NCBI RefSeq assembly: GCF_001971785.1
Contig: NZ_CP019389.1
Coordinates: 2,987,001-3,051,000 of the forward strand
From: Seonamhaeicola sp. S2-3
GTDB lineage: Bacteria > Bacteroidota > Bacteroidia > Flavobacteriales > Flavobacteriaceae
DNA: 64,000 bases
Direction of reading: 5' to 3'
Each line of letters starts with the position of its first letter. Position 1 is the first letter of the stretch. Under the pieces are notes generated by a model that did no database searches, had not been told where the DNA came from, and worked only from the letters and a program-made list of their open reading frames with translations. This document shows positions 39,929 to 48,313 of this stretch, piece after piece. Position numbers and translations under genes: made by a program.

Positions 39929-39996
39929 AAGTAACTATAATTAATGGTTTAATTTTTAGTCAACCTATTTCAGGAAAGTTCATTCATTTACATTGT

Positions 39997-40284
39997 GTAC
40001 AACGGTCTTGTATATAAAAAGTAGCGGATTTTAAGCACTAACTTTTCGAATTATAATAGACCTCTAATTTATTAATTTTCTTTTGTTTAAGCACTTAAAC
40101 CGCTATTTTTTATATACGTTGTGCCTGTTGCACAACCATGAATTCCATCTATACGTAATTGTTATGCTATTTTTTGTAAAACATAACTAATTGATATATG
40201 GGGCTTTTAATTATTTCTAATAATTCAAAAACTATCAATTTATTCCTGATGACGAGTTGTGCAACGCTTACCCGTGTTGCAAAC
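39997..40284. other. attC-like site 1, with a MITE at its crossover point
   Basis: Core GTACAAC (39997-40003), left arm TATATAAAAAGTAGCGG (40011-40027), right arm CCGCTATTTTTTATATA (40101-40117), then GTTGCAAAC (40276-40284) behind the MITE. The arms pair at 16 of 17 positions. The loop of about 70 bases carries GCACTAA, also seen in other sites. Confidence 0.75.
40127..40265. mobile_element. 139-bp MITE, copy 2
   Basis: By eye, base-for-base the same as copy 1, with GTTGCACAAC / GTTGTGCAAC ends. It too is preceded by TTGTGCCT and followed by GCTTACCCGTG. Identity of two copies in different hairpins points to recent movement or conversion. Confidence 0.85.
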
Positions 40285-40290
40285 AGTTTA

Positions 40291-40707
40291 TTATTCTATT
40301 TTTTCAAATTTATAGCCACAACCCTCTATACAATTCATATATGTAGGAGTGAGAATAATATTCCCATTTTCAAAATTATAATTTTCAACAAATGTTCCAG
40401 GAGGATTTTCTACGCCTGTGTCAAAACCGACACAACTGTAATCTAAAGTAATTGTATTATTTGATACATCATAGGTACCTGTCGTGCACTCGGTAAATCT
40501 TGTTGATGAGAATGTTCCATCATTACTAAAAGTGTATGTATAACCGTTATCTACAATTGTCCATTGCGGGTTACTTCCCCCATCGCTTCCGTATGTTTCG
40601 ATTAATTTCCAAGTGCCTAAAAAACTTTCCTCTTGTGATTTTGTATCATCATCACTACAACTTGTAAATGATAATAACATACTTAAAATTAAAATTATTG
40701 GTTTCAT
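40291..40707 (-). CDS. Lipocalin-like lipoprotein
   Basis: A 138-residue lipoprotein with signal peptide and lipobox (MLLSFTSC, Cys17). After an acidic spacer, FLGTWKLIETYGSDGG, YTYTFSNDGTFSS, GTYDVSNNTITLDYSC and CGYKFEKIE match the strand pattern of the small lipocalin-like family common in flavobacteria. It probably sits on the outer membrane. Its start overlaps the stop of the protease gene by 4 bases, so the two are translationally coupled in one cassette. Confidence 0.8.
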   Translation of the reverse strand: MKPIILILSMLLSFTSCSDDDTKSQEESFLGTWKLIETYGSDGGSNPQWTIVDNGYTYTFSNDGTFSSTRFTECTTGTYDVSNNTITLDYSCVGFDTGVENPPGTFVENYNFENGNIILTPTYMNCIEGCGYKFEKIE

Positions 40708-42287
40708 TGTTTTATTATTTTAGATGTTAATATTTTGTCATTGATACTTGCTCGTATGATATATAAACCATTTTTTAGATTATTAATGTTAATATTTTTT
40801 TGATTGGTCTCTATCATCGAGTTTCCGTATAAGTCAAAAACTTGAATTAGAGTTTTGTCTTTTATAGAAAGTGATGTCAATTTTTGATTTCCTGAAGTTC
40901 TAGCACAAGGGTCTATAATTCTCATAACTTCATAAGTGTTTTTAGAAGTGTTTGAAATCCTGTAATAATCATCACATGGGTCTGGTGCTGGAGGAGTGAT
41001 TGTTCTATATATGGTTGTTGTGCCACAGGGATTAGTTGCCGTTATTTTAGCATACACGCTCCAACTATTACAATTTCCATGACCTAAACCTTCAAAACCA
41101 CTGCCTCCAAAACTAGCATAACAGCCACCACTACTTGAAATTTTTTGCCATGTAGTTGAAGTAATACTTTGGTCATTAATATTCGTATTGTTTAATCCAA
41201 CCATATGAACGGCAACATAATTTGTTCCCATAGGCTCTAATTCTACTGTTATTAAAGGTTTACCAATCCAAATATCTTTTCTTATAGTTTGAGTTGGCAA
41301 TACAGCTTCTACAAATCCTGTCCCATTGGTTGAAGTAGATGTTGGTTTTACTGTAATTGAATTTGAGTTTTGAGATTGGACGGTCAAATTCGAGGAAACA
41401 TGCCAACTTACAGAATTACCACCATTTGATAATACATAAGTTGTTGCCGAATTGTTGCAGATTGTTTCAGACCCACTTATTTCAGGCACGAGACATGTTG
41501 TTCCAATCACTTGCTGTAGGAGAGAAGATGATGCAAAAGCATTTCTTGACCTTACTATTTGTCCATCGGAGAAGTGATTAAAAGGATAATAATAGGACAT
41601 TATATTATCCATGTCAGGGGTGTAGCCACCAGAATTCCCTATATTTGCATCTGCTGGAGTGTCACAAACATAATCACCACAAGTAGTACAATTTGAACCA
41701 TTAATAGCTTCAGCACATCCACTTGTGTTTGTAGCAGTTCCTTGAAAAGTATGCCATAAATCAAGACAATGACCTACCTCGTGAGAAACCACCTGTGTAT
41801 TAACCCAAGAAGATTCAATAACTAGTGCTTGACTTAAAATCCCGTTTGCCCTACCTGCATAACTTACTGCATTATTAACTATGTAAATATTAATAGCATC
41901 TGGTCTGTTATTTATTTGAACCAGAGCATTAAATTCTGAATTATTATTTCCTGTATCATCAATATTGTAATAAGTTGAATTATTAATATAATCAAACCCT
42001 AAATTATTTACATACAATAAATGAGGATTAAAGGCATCATTTAGTTTCTCTGTGACTTCATTTAATAAAGAGCTATTAAATCCACCTGAACTGTTACTTT
42101 CTCGTACAATGTGAAAATATACATTGAAACAAATTGGTTCGAAACTATCATTATATGATGAATTTGTAACTGTCCTTTCACTTTCAGGATAGTTTGTAGT
42201 CTGTGGTGTACCACATTGTTGTGCGTTGAGTTTGTTAATTGAAATAATTCCAATTAAAATTGTTAAAAGTAAAATTTTCGTTCTCAT
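40704..42287 (-). CDS. T9SS-secreted M43-type zinc metalloprotease
   Basis: A 527-residue secreted protease. Signal peptide (about 1-22), a pappalysin-like catalytic domain (about 50-265) with the metzincin zinc motif HEVGHCLDLWH (about 170-180) and Met-turn NIMSYYY, a PKD-like domain (about 268-345), another beta region, and a type A T9SS sorting domain (about 455-527, LIQVFDLYGNSMIE...ILTSKIIKQ). It should cleave proteins outside the cell. It is unusual cargo for a cassette because of its size and its need for T9SS. A lipocalin-like lipoprotein overlaps its end. Confidence 0.88.
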   Translation of the reverse strand: MRTKILLLTILIGIISINKLNAQQCGTPQTTNYPESERTVTNSSYNDSFEPICFNVYFHIVRESNSSGGFNSSLLNEVTEKLNDAFNPHLLYVNNLGFDYINNSTYYNIDDTGNNNSEFNALVQINNRPDAINIYIVNNAVSYAGRANGILSQALVIESSWVNTQVVSHEVGHCLDLWHTFQGTATNTSGCAEAINGSNCTTCGDYVCDTPADANIGNSGGYTPDMDNIMSYYYPFNHFSDGQIVRSRNAFASSSLLQQVIGTTCLVPEISGSETICNNSATTYVLSNGGNSVSWHVSSNLTVQSQNSNSITVKPTSTSTNGTGFVEAVLPTQTIRKDIWIGKPLITVELEPMGTNYVAVHMVGLNNTNINDQSITSTTWQKISSSGGCYASFGGSGFEGLGHGNCNSWSVYAKITATNPCGTTTIYRTITPPAPDPCDDYYRISNTSKNTYEVMRIIDPCARTSGNQKLTSLSIKDKTLIQVFDLYGNSMIETNQKNININNLKNGLYIIRASINDKILTSKIIKQ

Positions 42288-42458
42288 AATTTACCGTTGT
42301 TTAAAATTAGACCATGTTTTGTTAAAATTGTTTGCAACGGTTCGTATAAAGTTAGTTGCGTTGGTTAAGAACGTACTTTAACAGTTACAAAATTACGTTT
42401 GGAAAGCGGTTTTTTTAAGTAAAAACGTAACGAGCAATTTTTTTTATATGGTGTGCCT

Positions 42459-44149
42459 GTTGCACAAGACTTGCTAAATATACAGAAATTTCGTATATTT
42501 AATAATGCAAGGCACAAAAATATTTCAAGAAAAACTGTTCCCACAGTTTCAGTTAAGCGAACGCGTACCAGAGCACAATTTCTACAGACGATTAAAAGAG
42601 GTTCTAGACCTAGAATTTCTATATAAGCTCATGCGCCCATATTATGGGGATAGCGGACAAAAAAGCATCGACCCTGTTGTATTCTTTAAGCTGTGCCTAG
42701 TTGGTTATTTAGAAAATATAACAAGCGACCGCAAGCTCATACCACATTGTAGCATGCGCTTGGATATCCTGTATTTTTTAGGCTATGATATCGACGAAGA
42801 ACTACCGTGGCATTCTACTATGAGCCGTACACGCCAACTATTTCCAGAAGCGGTATTTGAATCTGTTTTCACAAAAATATTTGAGCTATGTGTCTCGGCA
42901 GGTATGGTTGCCGGCCATACCCAGACCATAGATTCCGCCCCTGTAAAGGCCAATGCTTCTATGGATACTTTAGAACTGAAAGTGCCAGAAGAGGATTTAG
43001 AAGGGCATCTTCGGGAAATTCGTAACATCAGCCATCGAGATAAACAGAAGCCCTTAAGGCAATCTAAAGCAAACAAGGCCGATAAAGACCAACAAACCTT
43101 ATCGGCTTCTACGAAAGAATTACAGGCCATAAAAAGGCGTAATGCCAAATGGGCAAAGGATCAAGATGCACGTCCAGGAGCTGGTGCTAAAGGCAGTCGC
43201 TATACCAGTAACAAGACCCATTACAGTCCCACCGATCCGGATGCGCGCATCAGTGTAAAACCGGGAAAGGCAAGAAAACTCAATTACCTTAGTCAACTTA
43301 CAGTAGATACGGCAAACCATGTGATAAGTGATATAAGAGCGTACCATGCCGATGGCAAAGACAGTCAGCATTTACCAGATATCGTTAAGCGGGTAAAACA
43401 ACGGCTTTGGAAAGCGGCACTGGTTTGGGAAAATTGTGTGGCCGACACGGGCTATAGCAGCGGCGAGAATTATGCCTTTCTAGAGGCAATAGGCCTAAAA
43501 AGTTTTATACCCGCCCACGGCACTTATAAGGGCAGTCCGGATGGATTTACCTATCACGAAAAGGAAGATTATTATACATGTCCTCAAGGCCAAATCATCC
43601 CCTTTAAAAAAGTGTTTATAGAAAAAAAGAACAACACCAAGAAGAAGGAATACCGCGGCTCAAAACCGTTGTGTTTGGACTGTCCAGTACGCACTGCATG
43701 CCTAGGGAAAACGGCACAGGAAAAGAAGTTTACCGTTACCTATTACCGCTCGGAATATGAGCGTAACATAGCCCGGGTAGAAAGCAACCAAGGGCGTTAT
43801 ATGAAAGGAAAAAGGCAGAGCACCGTAGAACCTGTATTTGGTACGCTCACACAATTTATGGGCCTAAGAAAAGTGAATACCATTGGAATTGAGCAGGCCA
43901 ATAAATGCATGCAGCTTTCAGCCATAGCCTACAACCTTAAAAAATATATGAAATTTATAGAAAAACGTACTAAAAGCGGAGCAGGGGCACATACGCTTTA
44001 TTTTAGTGCCAAAAACACCTTTTACAAGGTTATAAACATGCTTTTAAAGCCTTTTAAAACACCAGAGTTTTTAAGTGTATAAAAACAGAAACCGCCTTTA
44101 AAAAACGGTTTCTTATTATAATTTTGGATACATTATGGGCTTGTGCAAC
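42459..44149 (+). mobile_element. IS1182-family element, copy F1
   Basis: A 1691-bp element with ends GTTGCACAAG / CTTGTGCAAC, preceded by GTGCCT and followed by GGTTACC. One transposase gene is followed by a terminator-like stem AGAAACCG / CGGTTTCT (about 44087-44113). It lies between the right arm and the GTT core of an attC-like site. Confidence 0.9.
42505..44082 (+). CDS. IS1182-family transposase, copy F1
   Basis: A 525-residue DDE transposase. The N-terminal domain (about 1-130) contains QKSIDPVVFFKLCLVGYLE. The catalytic residues are Asp143 (TIDSAPVKANAS), Asp314 (VADTGYSSGEN) and Glu442 (STVEPVFGTL), with a Cys cluster at 390-399. It is intact. Residues 13-50 share one version with copy F2 but differ sharply from F3 and F4, while the rest is nearly identical in all four. 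Start ATG lies 46 bases inside the left end in every copy. Confidence 0.93.
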   Translation: MQGTKIFQEKLFPQFQLSERVPEHNFYRRLKEVLDLEFLYKLMRPYYGDSGQKSIDPVVFFKLCLVGYLENITSDRKLIPHCSMRLDILYFLGYDIDEELPWHSTMSRTRQLFPEAVFESVFTKIFELCVSAGMVAGHTQTIDSAPVKANASMDTLELKVPEEDLEGHLREIRNISHRDKQKPLRQSKANKADKDQQTLSASTKELQAIKRRNAKWAKDQDARPGAGAKGSRYTSNKTHYSPTDPDARISVKPGKARKLNYLSQLTVDTANHVISDIRAYHADGKDSQHLPDIVKRVKQRLWKAALVWENCVADTGYSSGENYAFLEAIGLKSFIPAHGTYKGSPDGFTYHEKEDYYTCPQGQIIPFKKVFIEKKNNTKKKEYRGSKPLCLDCPVRTACLGKTAQEKKFTVTYYRSEYERNIARVESNQGRYMKGKRQSTVEPVFGTLTQFMGLRKVNTIGIEQANKCMQLSAIAYNLKKYMKFIEKRTKSGAGAHTLYFSAKNTFYKVINMLLKPFKTPEFLSV

Positions 44150-45023
44150 GGTTACCATTGTTAGCGGCTGGCTTTCTTTTATTAGTCTTTCTTATATTTT
44201 TCAAATAGTTTGTGTATGGTTTAAACTCCTTTTTGCTTTCTATTTCGTCTTTTGATTTTATTAGAATTTTTTCTGGTGCATCAATGAAATTATTTCTAAC
44301 TTCTATTCCTGTTATGTTTTGATTTCCTTGATATTTAGTTTTTCGATAACTTATTTTAAAACCACTTTCTGTTATTATTTCTAAAATTGTATTTAAATGA
44401 TGTTTAAAGCAAATAGGTGAAGAAAAGGTCAAGTCATCAACATATCTCGTATAAGTAATATTATTCTCATTACATAATTCGATTAATTTATAGTCGGTTT
44501 CCAAGAACACAAGGTTTGAAATATGTGTACTTGTAGGAGTGCCTTGTGGAAGTTCATATTTCCAAGTCGTTATTTTTGTCAACCAATGGCTATAATGGTT
44601 TGAAAATCCAAGCTTGAGAAATGTATCATACACTTTGGTATGTTTTACACTTGGATAAAACTCCATCAAATCTGTTGTAAATTGATATTTTTTCCCTTGA
44701 TGTGGTTTAGCATTCGAAACATTACTACGCTTCTTAACTCCACCGTGAATATGTGAAGGCAAGGAAATTGGAGTTAAAATTCTTTCTTTAATTCTTTTGT
44801 GAATTACTTTCAACTCTTTTAGTGATGGTCTGATTGCACGTTGTTTTAATGTGCCATCTTGATATTTTTTAAATCCACCATTTTTCTTATCTGGTTTTTT
44901 CTCAAACCATTCATTATAATAGTGGTCTATATTATCAACTATGAATTGAACTCGTTCGGGAGAAAAACCAATTTCAGAACAAAACAGTTTAAACTGATAT
45001 TTTTTAAACTGCAAAGAATTCAT
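44133..45023 (-). CDS. Retron-type reverse transcriptase
   Basis: A 296-residue reverse transcriptase. RT landmarks: FTTDLMEFYPSVKHTKV (115-131), LPQGTPTSTHISNLVF (158-173) and the catalytic YVDD (194-197, TRYVDDLTFSS). Two motifs diagnostic of retrons are present: NAxxH as NAKPH (104-108) and a VTG-like ITG (237-239). It overlaps an XRE-type regulator by 20 bases and lies in one cassette with it. Its last 11 or so residues (NNGNRCTSP) are read from the attC-like core and the neighbouring IS, so the native C-terminus has been altered. Retrons make msDNA from an adjacent ncRNA and commonly act in phage defence. Confidence 0.9.
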   Translation of the reverse strand: MNSLQFKKYQFKLFCSEIGFSPERVQFIVDNIDHYYNEWFEKKPDKKNGGFKKYQDGTLKQRAIRPSLKELKVIHKRIKERILTPISLPSHIHGGVKKRSNVSNAKPHQGKKYQFTTDLMEFYPSVKHTKVYDTFLKLGFSNHYSHWLTKITTWKYELPQGTPTSTHISNLVFLETDYKLIELCNENNITYTRYVDDLTFSSPICFKHHLNTILEIITESGFKISYRKTKYQGNQNITGIEVRNNFIDAPEKILIKSKDEIESKKEFKPYTNYLKNIRKTNKRKPAANNGNRCTSP

Positions 45024-45345
45024 TGACGAGAGATTTTACAGAAGGACTAACTATACCAAATGCTTCTCTCTTGTTAGGCTGAACATCTTCTTCAGTCATT
45101 GATAAAAAGAAAAGTATAGGTAAAGGAATGTTCAAGTTATTGCTAATCGTTTTCAATGTCGAAAGATTAGGCTCTTTTGAATTACTCTCAATTTGTGAAA
45201 GATAAGTTTGAGTTATTCCACAAAGAGAAGCAAACTCATTTTGAGTTTGTCCTTTTTGCTTTCTAATATTTTTAATAATGCTACCTAAATCCATTTTTTT
45301 AATTTTTTGAAAATATTTTAAGGAGTGTTCGGATTTTAATTTCAC
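45004..45345 (-). CDS. XRE-family HTH protein, likely retron partner
   Basis: A 113-residue protein with an N-terminal XRE helix-turn-helix (about 19-75: DLGSIIKNIRKQKGQTQNEF, LCGITQTYLSQIES) and a short C-terminal tail. It overlaps the reverse transcriptase start by 20 bases, so the two are translationally coupled. The native start may be the Met at residue 18 (45294). HTH proteins are the partners in some described retron types (type VI by my recollection). It may regulate the operon, act as effector, or both. Confidence 0.8.
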   Translation of the reverse strand: MKLKSEHSLKYFQKIKKMDLGSIIKNIRKQKGQTQNEFASLCGITQTYLSQIESNSKEPNLSTLKTISNNLNIPLPILFFLSMTEEDVQPNKREAFGIVSPSVKSLVNEFFAV

Positions 45346-45369
45346 ATTTTGTTTTCATAATTCTGAATT

Positions 45370-45588
45370 TTACAAGAAAAATTTGGTTAGTAACTCAACG
45401 ACTTTAACAATTTCCATAAGAACTTGCTCGTTCGTTCTACCTTTTTTCTTTTTCAGATTTTGAAGTTTACTCAATGCTTCATTTAGGATTTTCACATCCT
45501 GTTCCGAAAGAGAACACTGGCTCTTGATGATAGCTTGTACATTGTTAATCAAACTATCAATGTTTCGACTTTGTTTTAATCTACTCAT
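45370..45588 (-). CDS. Small helical protein upstream of the retron genes
   Basis: A 72-residue, lysine-rich, predicted all-helical protein (SLINNVQAIIKSQ, VKILNEALSKLQNLKKKKG). I do not recognise it. It is the first gene of a three-gene unit with the XRE protein (24-base gap) and the reverse transcriptase. It follows a structured untranslated stretch. It could be a third component of the system. Confidence 0.6.
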   Translation of the reverse strand: MSRLKQSRNIDSLINNVQAIIKSQCSLSEQDVKILNEALSKLQNLKKKKGRTNEQVLMEIVKVVELLTKFFL

Positions 45589-45908
45589 ATGATAAAAATT
45601 TAAAAATTAAACAGACACTATTGTCCTGCGTCACTCCAATAGTGAGTTTATCAAATGGTATATTAAAGCTTAAAATTCCGAATGCGTAAACAATGTTCTC
45701 ATTGCACTCGCTTAAAAAATTCCTGCGTCATACTTATATAAGCTAAGACACATTATAACAGAAGTAATACATCAAAATCAATGTTATCATAAGGACAACA
45801 AGGGAGATGAATTGTGCCGTTATTGAACCCAAACGGGTTGCCTATTATGGCTATCAAATGAACTCCATTCGGAATAGTTAAACATCAAAAACACTTTTTC
45901 AAAGAACT
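45589..45908 (-). ncRNA. Candidate retron ncRNA (msr-msd) or structured leader
   Basis: About 320 bases without an ORF between a promoter-like element and the retron operon. On the minus strand it can form several stems: CGAATG-gagtt-CATTTG, AACCC-GTTT-GGGTT, the two-part stem CGAGTG..CATTCG / CAATG-agaa-CATTG (45679-45710), and CACTATTG / CAATAGTG (45616-45644). TGACGCAGGA occurs twice, 97 bases apart (45624-45633, 45721-45730 on the plus strand as TCCTGCGTCA). I could not identify complementary a1/a2 ends, so the boundaries are guesses. Confidence 0.45.
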
Positions 45909-45914
45909 ATGATG

Positions 45915-45922
45915 CAAATATA
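45915..45922 (-). promoter_or_regulatory. Predicted -7 element of the retron unit (TATATTTG)
   Basis: TAnnTTTG on the minus strand, placing transcription start near 45908, over 300 bases before the first ORF. This long leader is what suggests an ncRNA. Confidence 0.5.
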
Positions 45923-46011
45923 GTAAAATATTCCTGATAGTTAATAAAATTATTAAAAATATTTTTCTGGAGTTATTAACAATTTGGTTGAGAAGACCCT
46001 TTTTTCAGCTT

Positions 46012-46146
46012 GCCGCTAACGGTTAGTATATGAAAAGTAGGCGGATACGAAGCACTAAACTTTCGGCTAAGCACAAACTTTGATACGAGCTAAACTCCTC
46101 GAATTCAGCACTAAATTACCTATTTTTTATATACATTGTTACCTGC
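46012..46146. other. attC-like site 3 (uninterrupted)
   Basis: Core GCCGCTAAC (46012-46020), left arm AGTATATGAAAAGTAGG (46025-46041), right arm CCTATTTTTTATATAC (46119-46134), core GTTACCTGC (46138-46146). The loop of about 77 bases carries repeated GCACTAAA-type words. This is the clearest full-length example without a mobile element, about 135 bases long, similar in size to Vibrio attC repeats. Confidence 0.8.
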
Positions 46147-46360
46147 TGGCTTTTTTTATTTCAGTTCCTATTTTGTTCATTATTTCGTTCCAATGTTCTT
46201 TCATTTCTGCTCTCTGTTCAGCGTTCAATAATTTCTCTTGGTGAATTGCAACTGTTGATTTTTCTTGATTTCCAATGACTCTAATTTGAATTGTTGACAT
46301 ATTTTCCCAATTTTTCGGTTTCCAATTCAAGCGAATGTGTGAATTTGCTTTAAAAACAAG
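46139..46360 (-). pseudogene. Truncated SRPBCC-domain gene (duplicate of the 47902-48309 gene)
   Basis: Codes for NWKPKNWENMSTIQIRVIGN and HQEKLLNAEQRAEMKEHW, matching the C-terminal half of the intact SRPBCC gene 1.6 kb away at most positions. Homology breaks at about 46360, where a few bases are missing. The stop codon TAA comes from the cassette-end sequence GCAGGTAAC. It is probably the original cassette gene, displaced by a rearrangement. The 46361-46609 stretch after it holds no gene I can support. Confidence 0.75.
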
Positions 46361-46609
46361 ACCTGTGAATAGAGGTCAGCACAATATATAGCCATAAAAA
46401 TGAGCAATGGATTCTTCGTTGTTTTATATGTTAATAGTTATAACTCTTGAATTTGGTGCTCTTTCATTCTTTTGAGCTACATTTTTACTTTATTAGTTGA
46501 TGTTTTTGAATTTCCTTTGATCCAATCCAAAATATACGGTTGTCGGGGTCAGGTTGTCCAATGGATCGAAGTACCTCTATGGTTGTAGAAAATACTTTCG
46601 TTTTAGTGT

Positions 46610-47710
46610 TTAATATTTTCGTGTTCCAAAGAACTCTGCTTGTAAAGTAAAAGTCTCTCCGTTATCGGTACTAATTTCTCCTTTCCAATGAAATGACTTG
46701 TTGGTTATGTTCTGAAATGTCCACCGCATTATATTTCCATCTTCATCGGTTCCTTCCTGTACAATATTACCTGTGTCTTCCCAACCATAAAGTTTACTTA
46801 CTGTACTACTAACGGGATTGAACCAATAAACACACCATTTTTTTGATTCTGCGTCAAAATAACGTATGCTTGAACCATAACGAATTCTTGGCTGTTTTAG
46901 ATTTGGCGTCCTTAATGAACGCTTTGGGGCAATCCAAACATCCTGTACAGCTCTGCCTTCAAGTACATAGGCAAAATGCCATTCACCTTGTGATTTTATT
47001 ATTTCATTATTTTCTAAATAATCAACAGCTTCTACATTCCAACTTCCTATAAGCCAATCGTAAATATTATTTCTAGCAATTTCGTCACTTGCATTATCTG
47101 AAATCAGGGAAGAAGCAAAACCTTCTTTCTGTCTTGCAGTAGCTTCTTGCTCTGAAAACACTCTATGCCAAATACCTGGGTAATCTAAAACAAACCCTTC
47201 TCTGTCAACTTTTAAGTTTGCAGTAAATCCGGAAGCAAGATTTTCATACTTGTAAACTCCATTTCCTAAATTCGTATATCGCTGTTTAGAAGGATTAAAA
47301 TTACGAGTCGGTAAATCGAAATAAACAACTTCAATTTCTTTTGATTCACCAATAGCCAAGTTAAGTCTGTTTATTGGTAAAGTATTTGTAAATGGGGTCA
47401 AGGTTATATCTATATCTGTACAATTGTTTAGTTTAGAAATGATTTCCCCATTTTCGTTTACCCATTTTTTATCCTTATTCTTATGAAGATATATGCTAAA
47501 CGAACTGTCTGATTGAAAATTGATGTTTACTGACTGAATTTCCCATTTTTCATTGATTTCAAGCAGGTAGTTAACATTCAATAATTTCCCCAATCCTTGA
47601 CCTGTGATGTGTCCCTTAACTTCAATCGTGTCTTTAAAATTAATGGTGGTAAATTCGGTTGTGTTTACATAAGTGCTTTTCCACACTATTATTTTGTCTT
47701 GTGCTTGCAT
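46610..47710 (-). CDS. Putative glycolipid-binding protein fused to a DUF1579-like domain
   Basis: A 366-residue soluble protein. Residues about 5-190 fit the putative glycolipid-binding family (PF06475): IIVWKSTYVNTTEF, a W-x-x-NG turn, the TDIDITLTPFTNTLPINRL signature and LDYPGIWHRV. Residues about 205-366 (YDWLIGSWNVEAVDYLENNE, WHFAYVLEGRAVQDVWI, WKGEISTDNGETF) look like a DUF1579-type beta-barrel domain. The combination is uncommon to my knowledge. No signal peptide is evident at this start. It is probably cotranscribed with the RidA and SRPBCC genes upstream. Confidence 0.72.
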   Translation of the reverse strand: MQAQDKIIVWKSTYVNTTEFTTINFKDTIEVKGHITGQGLGKLLNVNYLLEINEKWEIQSVNINFQSDSSFSIYLHKNKDKKWVNENGEIISKLNNCTDIDITLTPFTNTLPINRLNLAIGESKEIEVVYFDLPTRNFNPSKQRYTNLGNGVYKYENLASGFTANLKVDREGFVLDYPGIWHRVFSEQEATARQKEGFASSLISDNASDEIARNNIYDWLIGSWNVEAVDYLENNEIIKSQGEWHFAYVLEGRAVQDVWIAPKRSLRTPNLKQPRIRYGSSIRYFDAESKKWCVYWFNPVSSTVSKLYGWEDTGNIVQEGTDEDGNIMRWTFQNITNKSFHWKGEISTDNGETFTLQAEFFGTRKY

Positions 47711-47901
47711 ATTAAAAAAAAATAATATTCGATCTTTCTTCTTATCATTTTATGATTGTTATTGGTTGAGAGTTCGTTGTTTTCAGTTTTGGCTTTATTC
47801 GTTTTATCTTTTTGAACGTACAGCTTTTACTTTTTTCAAATTCTTATCAGCCGGTCATCAAAGAAATTCAGAATTGGGCCATAAATAATTTGTAAATGAC
47901 A

Positions 47902-48309
47902 CTATGTCAATAGTTCATCACCAATTTTCTTTATTATCTCAGTCCAATATGCTTTCATTTCATTTCGCTGTTCGGTATTCAATAATTTCTCTTGATGGAT
48001 GGCTATGGTTGCCTTAGTCTGATTTCCAATTACTCTAATTTGAATTGTTGACATATTTTCCCAATTTTTCGGTTTCCAATTCAGTCGAATATGAGAATTT
48101 GCTTTAAAAACACGGACAAGTCCTGTTATGCCATTTTCAGTTTCGTATTCTTTTTTAATTTCAAGTTCATTTTTCAAATTGCCTAACCAAATCTTTAGTC
48201 CATTCTCGGAAAATAAAAAGTCCCAAACCTTTTCACTCGAAACAGAAAAGGTTTTCCTTATTCCAAATTGAAATCCTACATCTTTGGTTTTTCCGACTTG
48301 ATTTTCCAT
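47902..48309 (-). CDS. SRPBCC (AHSA1/START-like) domain protein
   Basis: A 135-residue protein of the Bet v1-like superfamily: FGIRKTFSVSSEKVWDFLFS and LKIWLGN at the start, LNWKPKNWENMSTIQIRV in the middle and a long C-terminal helix. Such proteins bind hydrophobic ligands in the cytoplasm. It lies 4 bases after the RidA gene. A truncated duplicate is at 46139-46360 in the same cassette. Confidence 0.85.
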   Translation of the reverse strand: MENQVGKTKDVGFQFGIRKTFSVSSEKVWDFLFSENGLKIWLGNLKNELEIKKEYETENGITGLVRVFKANSHIRLNWKPKNWENMSTIQIRVIGNQTKATIAIHQEKLLNTEQRNEMKAYWTEIIKKIGDELLT

Positions 48310-48313
48310 TTTC

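Larger units (their letters stand above)
38514..39982 (-). mobile_element. IS3-family insertion sequence, copy A
   Basis: About 1.47 kb with TG...CA ends. The left TGTATTATACTGAAATAGG and the right end share the inner repeat CTGAAATAGGTTGACT. It encodes orfA and orfB and is nearly identical to copy C (53262-54675) except for about 55 extra bases at the orfA/orfB junction (about 39473-39527). Clean target duplications are not visible. Confidence 0.88.
42330..44168. other. attC-like site 2, interrupted by IS1182-family copy F1
   Basis: Core GTTTGCAAC (42330-42338) is the exact complement of the cassette's other end at 40276-40284. Arms GTATAAAGTTAGTTGCG and CGAGCAATTTTTTTTATAT pair imperfectly. 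The IS begins at 42459 and the second core GTTAGCGGC (44160-44168) follows it. Confidence 0.75.

Noticed and set aside
42783-43371. Antisense ORFs repeated in all four IS1182-family copies
   Set aside because: They recur only because the element does, lie wholly within the transposase gene in another frame, and show no domain or start signals.
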